From: Prevotella disiens JCM 6334 = ATCC 29426
Lineage (GTDB): Bacteria; Bacteroidota; Bacteroidia; Bacteroidales; Bacteroidaceae
Direction of reading: 5' to 3'
Length of the DNA stretch: 56,871 nt
NCBI RefSeq assembly: GCF_000613345.1
Contig: NZ_BAIS01000009.1
Span: 1-56,871 of the forward strand
Numbering within the stretch: the first letter of the stretch is position 1; every line of letters begins with the position of its first letter. Shown in pieces: positions 51,039 through 56,871 of this stretch. A program made the position numbers and the translations under genes. The notes below the pieces were generated by a model. It worked only from the letters and a program-made list of their open reading frames with translations. It did no database searches and was not told the DNA's origin.

Positions 51039-53888
51039 ATGGAGCAAAGCAAAAATCAAGAAAATAATTATATAGAAGTAAAGGGCGCTAAAGTTAATAA
51101 TTTAGCGAATATTGATGTTAATATTCCTCGCGAAAAATTGGTTGTTATTGCAGGTGTTTCAGGTTCAGGAAAATCATCTTTGGCATTTGACACATTATAT
51201 GCAGAAGGTCAGCGTCGTTATGTAGAAAGTTTATCGGCTTACGCACGCCAATTTTTAGGACGAATGGCTAAGCCTGAAGTTGATTTTATTAAAGGTTTGC
51301 CACCTGCAATTGCAATCGAGCAGAAGGTGATTTCGCGCAATCCACGTTCTACGGTAGGCACATCAACTGAAATTTATGAATATTTGCGTTTGCTTTATGC
51401 TCGCATCGGGCGTACTTTCAGCCCCATTAGTGGCGAAGAAGTGAAGCGTCATACGGTGGAAGATGTCATTGAAAAGGTGGGAACTTTCTCGGCTGGAACG
51501 AAGTTTTGTATTCTTTCTCCGCTGCATGTAGGAGAAGGGCGCACCATAGCTGACCAATTGGAAATGCAAGTGCAAGAAGGCTATGCGCGTATTTATGTGA
51601 ATGGAGAAATTTTGCGTATTGACGATTGGCTGGAAACACATCGTGAAAACGAAGAAATCTCAGTTTCTGATATTTATCTCGTTATCGACCGCCTGTCAGT
51701 TGATACTTCCAAAGAAGCAATTTCGCGTTTAACCGATTCGTGTGAAACGGCTTTCTATGAAGGCGATGGTGTTTTGCGCTTGTTGGTGATGCCTTCAAAC
51801 TTGATATATGATTTTTCTACGCGCTTCGAAGCTGATGATATAAAGTTTGAAGAACCTAACGATAATATGTTTGCGTTCAACTCTCCGCTCGGTGCATGCC
51901 CTACTTGTGAAGGCTTTGGGCAAGTAATGGGAATTGATGAACGTTTGGTCGTTCCTAATTCTACGCTCTCTGTTTACGAAGGGTGTGTACAATGTTGGCA
52001 TGGCGAAAAGTTAAAAGTATGGCAAACAGAGTTTTGTCGGCGTGCAGCTGTGGATAATTTCCCTGTTTTCAAGCCTTATTTTGAATTAACACGTGAGGAA
52101 AAAGACCAACTTTGGCATGGTTTACCAAGTGAGCGAAAGGCTAAATTAAGCGATAGAATTTGTATTGATGCTTTCTTTGATATGGTAAAAGAGAACCAAT
52201 ACAAAATTCAATATCGTGTACTTCTTAGTCGTTATCGTGGTAAAACGCTTTGTCCTGACTGTCACGGACGTCGTCTAAAAAATGAAGCAACATGGGTAAA
52301 GATAGGAGGAAAAGCCATTACCGACTTGGTGGATATGCCTATTGGAAGCTTGAAAGAATGGTTTGACACTTTAAAACTCACCGAACAGGAACAAAAAGTA
52401 AGTAAACGTTTGATGATAGAAATTACCAATCGCATTCAGTTTTTATTGGATGTGGGCTTAGGTTATTTAACGCTTAACCGACAATCTAATACTTTGAGTG
52501 GTGGCGAAAGTCAGCGCATTAACCTCACTACTTCCTTAGGTTCGTCATTGGTAGGTTCGCTTTATATCTTAGATGAACCAAGTATAGGTCTTCATAGTCG
52601 TGATACCGACCGATTAATTCATGTTCTTAAAGAATTGCAAGCCATTGGAAATACGGTCGTTGTGGTGGAACATGATGAGGAAATAATCCGTGCTGCTGAC
52701 CATTTGATAGATGTTGGTCCCGATGCAGGTCGTTTGGGTGGTAGAATCGTTTATGATGGAGCTGTTCCTGTGATTGATGATAAGAATAAAGCGCAGTTAT
52801 TAAAAGATTTTCCAGAATCGCATACCATAAAATATCTTACCGAAGCCGAAACGATTGCAGTTCCAATGAGTCGTCGCCCATGGAATCTTTTCATTGAAAT
52901 AAAAGGCTGTCGTATGAACAACCTGAAAGGTTTGGACGCAAAAATACCGCTCAACGTGATGACAGTCGTTACGGGTGTTAGTGGTAGTGGCAAGTCTTCA
53001 TTAATAAAAGGTACGTTATACCCCGCCTTAAAGCGAAGAATGGACGAAGTTGCCGATTTACCTGGAGAATTTAGTTCACTAACTGGCGATGTAGACCAGA
53101 TTAAACACATTGAATTTGTAGACCAAAACCCGATAGGAAAGAGTTCCCGTTCAACGCCAGCAACATACGTTAAGGCGTACGATGAGATTCGCAAACTTTT
53201 TTCCGAGCAGCAATTAGCAAAGCAATTGGGTTTTACACCACAATATTTTTCGTTCAATGCTGACGGCGGACGTTGCGAAGAATGCAAGGGAGCAGGCGAA
53301 ATTACCATTGAAATGCAGTTCATGGCCGACTTAGTTTTAGAGTGTGAGGAATGTCATGGTAAGCGTTTTAAGCGTGAAGTATTAGACGTTACGTTTGATG
53401 GAAAAAATATTCATGATGTGTTGAACATGACCGTCTCCGATGCCATTGGATTCTTCAAAGAGCATAAGCGCAAAGCTATTGTTGCTCGATTGCAACCACT
53501 TGAAGACGTAGGCTTAGGTTATATCAAGTTGGGACAAAGTTCTTCAACCTTATCAGGTGGTGAAAGTCAGCGTGTTAAGTTAGCTTATTTCATAGGGCAA
53601 GAGCGACAAGAACCATCATTATTTATCTTTGATGAACCTACAACAGGTTTGCATTTCCACGATATTAAGCGACTTTTGAAAGCCTTCGATGCTTTAATCT
53701 TGAAAGGACACTCGGTATTGGTCATTGAACACAATATGGAAGTGATAAAATGTGCAGATTACATTCTTGATATTGGTCCCGATGGTGGTGAGAAAGGCGG
53801 AAAACTTGTAGCTTCTGGCACCCCCGAAGAAATTGTAAAGTGTAAAGATAGCCTAACTGGTAAATATCTTGCCGAAAAATTAGCGTAG
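51039..53888 (+). CDS. uvrA: excinuclease ABC subunit A
   Basis: Damage-recognition ATPase of nucleotide excision repair. 949 residues with two ABC modules: Walker [21 protein letters not shown] (about 40-59) and [19 protein letters not shown], signature SGGESQR in both halves, and a UvrB-binding N-terminal insertion. The zinc fingers (CPTCEGFG with CPDCHGRR, and CEECKGAGE with CEECHGKRF) are present. Full length. Followed by an intrinsic terminator. Confidence 0.97.
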   Translation: MEQSKNQENNYIEVKGAKVNNLANIDVNIPREKLVVIAGVSGSGKSSLAFDTLYAEGQRRYVESLSAYARQFLGRMAKPEVDFIKGLPPAIAIEQKVISRNPRSTVGTSTEIYEYLRLLYARIGRTFSPISGEEVKRHTVEDVIEKVGTFSAGTKFCILSPLHVGEGRTIADQLEMQVQEGYARIYVNGEILRIDDWLETHRENEEISVSDIYLVIDRLSVDTSKEAISRLTDSCETAFYEGDGVLRLLVMPSNLIYDFSTRFEADDIKFEEPNDNMFAFNSPLGACPTCEGFGQVMGIDERLVVPNSTLSVYEGCVQCWHGEKLKVWQTEFCRRAAVDNFPVFKPYFELTREEKDQLWHGLPSERKAKLSDRICIDAFFDMVKENQYKIQYRVLLSRYRGKTLCPDCHGRRLKNEATWVKIGGKAITDLVDMPIGSLKEWFDTLKLTEQEQKVSKRLMIEITNRIQFLLDVGLGYLTLNRQSNTLSGGESQRINLTTSLGSSLVGSLYILDEPSIGLHSRDTDRLIHVLKELQAIGNTVVVVEHDEEIIRAADHLIDVGPDAGRLGGRIVYDGAVPVIDDKNKAQLLKDFPESHTIKYLTEAETIAVPMSRRPWNLFIEIKGCRMNNLKGLDAKIPLNVMTVVTGVSGSGKSSLIKGTLYPALKRRMDEVADLPGEFSSLTGDVDQIKHIEFVDQNPIGKSSRSTPATYVKAYDEIRKLFSEQQLAKQLGFTPQYFSFNADGGRCEECKGAGEITIEMQFMADLVLECEECHGKRFKREVLDVTFDGKNIHDVLNMTVSDAIGFFKEHKRKAIVARLQPLEDVGLGYIKLGQSSSTLSGGESQRVKLAYFIGQERQEPSLFIFDEPTTGLHFHDIKRLLKAFDALILKGHSVLVIEHNMEVIKCADYILDIGPDGGEKGGKLVASGTPEEIVKCKDSLTGKYLAEKLA

Positions 53889-53937
53889 TAAAAGCCGTTG
53901 AAGTGGCAGTTGGGTGAAAGCCTACGAAATCTCTATT

Positions 53938-53971
53938 ATCTTCCCAAAGTTTTTCTTTGGGAAGATTTTTT
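53938..53971 (+). terminator. terminator of uvrA
   Basis: ATCTTCCCAAAG (53938-53949) pairs with CTTTGGGAAGAT (53955-53966), followed by a run of T. Confidence 0.85.
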
Positions 53972-54055
53972 GTATATATTGTTTATTTAAAACCGTTATT
54001 TTGTTAATAAATGTTTTATTCTGCCCATTTATTTGGATTAATTATCAATAAAGTG

Positions 54056-54248
54056 TATATTTGCTATGTGTTTTTTAGGATTTAGATTTTTGCTAAATCC
54101 CTTTCTCGAGGTTGGTAGCTTCCTGCACCAACCTCTTTTGATTACGTCTATTGGAAAAATCCAATACCCCTATAAATCTAAAACTATCCTGCAATTTGAC
54201 CTATGCTTACATTGTAAATATCTCGGTACTATTCATTTTGCAAAGGTA
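54056..54248 (+). ncRNA. candidate structured small RNA locus, no known family
   Basis: A rightward -7 box TATATTTG lies at 54056-54063 with TTTGG at 54032 as possible -33 element. Downstream are AGGATTTAGATTT (54077-54089), which pairs with AAATCTAAA (54174-54182) and TCCT (54187-54190) to close the RNA, a 9-bp hairpin GAGGTTGGT/ACCAACCTC with a TTCCT loop (54108-54135), and TATTGG-AAAAAT-CCAATA (54149-54166). The 5' arm can instead pair locally with CTAAATCC (54093-54100), so two folds compete. A leftward box CAAAGGTA (54241-54248) faces in, so the strand is not settled. No open reading frame is supported. Confidence 0.5.
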
Positions 54249-54310
54249 ACATTTTGACGAGAAATATTCGCTACCTACCCACACGATTCGTTATAGAGCC
54301 GTAATAAAAC

Positions 54311-54347
54311 AAAAAAGAGGATAGTCCGTTTTGGACTATCCTTTTTT
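54311..54347. terminator. bidirectional terminator between convergent genes
   Basis: GGATAGTCC (54319-54327) pairs with GGACTATCC (54333-54341) with A-run and T-run flanks, so it can stop transcription from both sides. It probably ends the 54379 gene. Confidence 0.8.
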
Positions 54348-54378
54348 GTTTATCAGTTGAATAATATTACTACACGTA

Positions 54379-55488
54379 TCACCTTTTTATTGCTTGGAAA
54401 ATCTTTTTAGGAATTTCTTTTGTAATAAGTGCAATGTTTTCTTTTCTGCTAAGATTAAACAGATGATAATAATGAGATAGTTTTATATTCGTTTGCTCAA
54501 TATAATACTTTATCCCTGACCTTACTTTTGTTGTACGACCATATTTTCCAAAGTTTCCTCTCTTATACACAACGTCAAGAATGTATTTCTTTCTTTTATA
54601 ATCTTTCTTCGTCAGTGTATAGGGAAATTCTGCTTTTGGCAAACCTATCTCGTCTACGAGGACTGTTCCAATTGCAGTAAATGCCTTGAGGAAATCTAAT
54701 CGTGTTAGTATTTCTATAAGCTTTGTTTTATCAATACAATTCTTTCTGTCTCCTTCTTGTTCAGCCATCGCAGCTATGTGGCACAATATTGCAACATCGC
54801 AGAATTGGCGAAGCCCCACACCTAATTCTATAAGGTGATGAAACAGATGAAGAAAAGTATAAGCAAGATTTAATGTTAGATTTAAAGTTGGGATTTTTTT
54901 ATTATCAATGAATGTATAACTCAGTGGCTCGGAGTTTATCAGATTATCGAAATATTGTTGATTTTCTTTATTAGCAAACTTGTAAAGTGTAAAATGTAGT
55001 TCGAATAAGGTTTTATTAAATAGGAAAGTATAATGCTGTTCCGATTCATCACGTTTCGGTTCTACATTTAATTCTTTATGCAATATATTAAGTAATCTTT
55101 CTAAATCTTCTGCGAAACAGTAGAAATCAATATCTCCACCTACTCGATGGAGTGGGCGAGGGTAAGAGTTTGCTATTGTTTGTCCTTTTACAACAAAGAA
55201 CTTTATATTATGTTTTTCTAATAACTCGGTAAGGAATATTAGGTTTTTATTAAGGAGTAGATTTGCTTTCTTGGTGTTTTCCAAACTTCCAAATGCAACC
55301 AAAGCTTCTTGCTGTGGAAGTTTTACGTTGTTGTTGATAAGTGAAGAATATACCAACCCATTTACAGTCTGCATATTTGCAATATTCTGTAAAGCAGAGA
55401 AATCCTTTTTATCTATTGACGAAAAACCAAGCTGTTCGCCCCATAGTTCATTATGTATTAACTCCTTTAGCAGTTTAGTAACACACAT
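54379..55488 (-). CDS. nucleotidyltransferase-fold protein (NTP_transf_5-like)
   Basis: A 369-residue soluble protein. The segment FFVVKGQTIANSYPRPLHRVGGDIDFYC (about 95-122; broken by family motifs KG, D-x-D) resembles the minimal nucleotidyltransferase core of uncharacterised proteins found in polysaccharide loci: G-x-D-x-D with a preceding basic stretch. The C-terminal half is helical. No substrate is predictable. Lies 28 bases downstream of the DegT aminotransferase gene, so the two are one transcript. Confidence 0.75.
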   Translation of the reverse strand: MCVTKLLKELIHNELWGEQLGFSSIDKKDFSALQNIANMQTVNGLVYSSLINNNVKLPQQEALVAFGSLENTKKANLLLNKNLIFLTELLEKHNIKFFVVKGQTIANSYPRPLHRVGGDIDFYCFAEDLERLLNILHKELNVEPKRDESEQHYTFLFNKTLFELHFTLYKFANKENQQYFDNLINSEPLSYTFIDNKKIPTLNLTLNLAYTFLHLFHHLIELGVGLRQFCDVAILCHIAAMAEQEGDRKNCIDKTKLIEILTRLDFLKAFTAIGTVLVDEIGLPKAEFPYTLTKKDYKRKKYILDVVYKRGNFGKYGRTTKVRSGIKYYIEQTNIKLSHYYHLFNLSRKENIALITKEIPKKIFQAIKR

Positions 55489-55516
55489 AAAGTTATTATT
55501 GTAGAAGTATAGAAGT

Positions 55517-56863
55517 TTATTCTATGATAGATTGTTTTATCGACTCAATAATAAATCTTGCATCTTCATCACTAATCATTGGACCAGAAGGAAGACAAAG
55601 ACCTGTCTTAAAGAGTTCTTCACTTATGCCATTAATGTAGGCTGGAGAGTTTTTATAAACTGGTTGTAAATGCATTGGTTTCCAAAGAGGACGACTTTCT
55701 ATACCTAATTTATCCAATGCTATACGCATCGCCTCGATATTTGTGTTTGGTTCGCAATCGGTATGAGCCTTTCCTGTTGAGTGAACTACACCAGCGGCAC
55801 CGCCAACAGCACCAGCAATTGCTTCGTTATAAGCATTTTCTTGACCTATAACCTTTAAATCTTTATCTAATGTGATAGTATTCAGCCAGAAATTAGAATC
55901 ATATTCTTCATTTGGATTGTTATGGAATGTGATGCCTTTCACATCTTTAAATCCTTCTTTATAGAGATTTGCCAGATATTTATGATGCGTAATATGTTCA
56001 TCAAGTACCGTCATTTGCCCACGCCCTATACCTGCACAAATATTGCTAAGTCGATAATTGTAGCCAATTTCTTCGTGTTGGTAGTACGGAAAAGCCTCGC
56101 GTGCCTGTGTTGCAAAGAACATGATACGTTCTTTTGCTTCTTTGTTAGGACAAATTAATGCACCGCCACCAGAAGTGGTTATCATCTTATTGCCATTGAA
56201 ACTCATCACACCATATTCGCCAAATGTACCGATAACTTGCCCATTATACCGACTGCCAAGTCCTTCAGCAGCATCTTCAACGATAGGAATACTGTAGCGT
56301 TCTGCTATTTCTATGATTTCTTTTATCTTTGCAGGCATACCATAAAGATAGACTACGATAATGGCTTTAGGCTTTCTGCCTGTCTTTTCTATTCTATCCT
56401 TAATTGCCCTTTCGAGTAATTCTGGAGACATATTCCATGTATCAGCTTCAGAATCTACAAAGACAGGAGTTGCACCAAGATACATTACGGGGTGAGAACT
56501 TGCACAAAAAGTAAAACTCTGACAAATAACTTCATCGCCAGCTTTAACTCCTAAGCTTATCAATGCTAAATGAATAGCTGAAGTGCCAGAACATAGTGCA
56601 ACAACTTCTTTGTTCTCCAGCTCTTTATACCCATCGTTCCATAGTTCATCAGGATTATCGTTGTGTGCCTGAATACTTTGTGGATAAACTTCATTAGAGA
56701 AATCTATATTGCTTGGTTTTGATTTACAAAACCTTGCTAATTCTTCTTCAAATGCATTCACATTAGGGCCTAATGGCACCACCCAATTTGTGTCAAATGC
56801 TTCTTGAATGTATTTCTGTTCATTGCCACTCATATGAGCAAGGCATAGATATTTTCTTTCCAT
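55517..56863 (-). CDS. DegT/DnrJ/EryC1-type PLP aminotransferase
   Basis: PLP-dependent aminotransferase of nucleotide-sugar or amino-sugar biosynthesis. 448 residues, starting ERKYLCLAHMSGNEQKYIQ. PLP-binding Lys is K226 in SFNGNKMITTSGGGAL; the sugar-binding VEDAAEGLG is at about 195. It is longer than the usual 370-390: there are insertions at about 47-88 (SKPSNIDFSNEVYPQSIQAH and onward) and near 340-370. Motif ESRPLWKPMHLQPVY is conserved. The start is complete; it lies eight bases from the right edge, so upstream genes are not visible. Confidence 0.9.
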   Translation of the reverse strand: MERKYLCLAHMSGNEQKYIQEAFDTNWVVPLGPNVNAFEEELARFCKSKPSNIDFSNEVYPQSIQAHNDNPDELWNDGYKELENKEVVALCSGTSAIHLALISLGVKAGDEVICQSFTFCASSHPVMYLGATPVFVDSEADTWNMSPELLERAIKDRIEKTGRKPKAIIVVYLYGMPAKIKEIIEIAERYSIPIVEDAAEGLGSRYNGQVIGTFGEYGVMSFNGNKMITTSGGGALICPNKEAKERIMFFATQAREAFPYYQHEEIGYNYRLSNICAGIGRGQMTVLDEHITHHKYLANLYKEGFKDVKGITFHNNPNEEYDSNFWLNTITLDKDLKVIGQENAYNEAIAGAVGGAAGVVHSTGKAHTDCEPNTNIEAMRIALDKLGIESRPLWKPMHLQPVYKNSPAYINGISEELFKTGLCLPSGPMISDEDARFIIESIKQSIIE

Positions 56864-56871
56864 TTTATTAA

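Larger units (their letters stand above)
53889..54378. other. gene-free region with probable small-RNA locus
   Basis: 490 bases between uvrA and the convergent nucleotidyltransferase-like gene. It contains the two terminators (53938-53971, 54311-54347) and, between them, opposed promoter boxes and a folded region (54056-54248) annotated as candidate ncRNA. Confidence 0.6.

Noticed and set aside
54108..54135. SRP RNA helix 8
   Set aside because: The minus-strand AGGAAGC resembles part of the SRP loop but the flanking pairs do not match the conserved core.
54066..54257. 63-codon frame in the 54056-54248 region
   Set aside because: No ribosome-binding site or motif; the sequence is better explained by base-paired RNA structure.

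Overview
The window looks like an AT-rich chromosomal segment of a Bacteroidales bacterium, most likely Prevotellaceae-like. The signs are: repeated TAnnTTTG -7 promoter boxes of the Bacteroidetes type; an nuo operon with fused nuoCD and no nuoE/F/G; gldE next to ssb; a long (665-residue) urocanate hydratase with a fused FtcD; and a Wzc-like kinase with a Tyr/Gly tail. Species is not assigned. No rRNA, CRISPR array, transposase or phage structural gene was seen.

Layout. 1-2349: AT-rich leader, then a two-gene unit of an ABC-type AAA ATPase and a small putative PD-(D/E)XK nuclease (candidate defence module), just upstream of comEC and truA. 4748-4918: relic of a secreted-protein C terminus. 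4968-11594: leftward histidine-degradation genes hutI, hutH, hutU and ftcD (histidine to glutamate, with the formimino carbon passed to tetrahydrofolate). 12324-14270: secreted mutarotase-like protein and a lipoprotein. 14379-18363: HAD phosphatase, then rmlA-wzc for surface polysaccharide. 18993-21884: unknown gene, coiled-coil protein, zapA, rny. 22260-23884: two related LuxR-type regulators, one with a hemerythrin/RIC-like di-iron domain. 23892-26981: kdsA, kdsD and a PLD/cardiolipin synthase (outer membrane). 27703-29334: GlcNAc-kinase-like protein and an SDR. 29607-39966: eleven-subunit complex I operon nuoA-N. 40489-46339: secreted protein; glycerate kinase, membrane protein, glgB, MORN-repeat protein. 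46552-49338: PPTase, gldE, ssb, conserved protein. 49386-49898: five tRNAs. 50196-53888: WG-repeat protein divergent from uvrA. 54056-54248: probable structured noncoding locus. 54379-56863: nucleotidyltransferase-like protein and DegT aminotransferase, probably a polysaccharide locus continuing off the right edge.

Three points stand out. First, nuoL, glgB and the WG-repeat gene each carry one apparent frameshift, and each is repaired by adding one A/T to a run, which suggests base-calling error or homopolymer variation rather than three independent gene losses. Second, a family of intergenic palindromes built on CTATTGTTTTG and TTCAAAATAGGCTCTTTT recurs at least five times (plus two simpler hairpins), mostly where no terminator is expected. 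Third, the gene-free stretch around 54056-54248 has opposed promoters, two hairpins and a long-range closing stem, and may encode an undescribed small RNA. All family calls come from reading motifs; no database search was possible.
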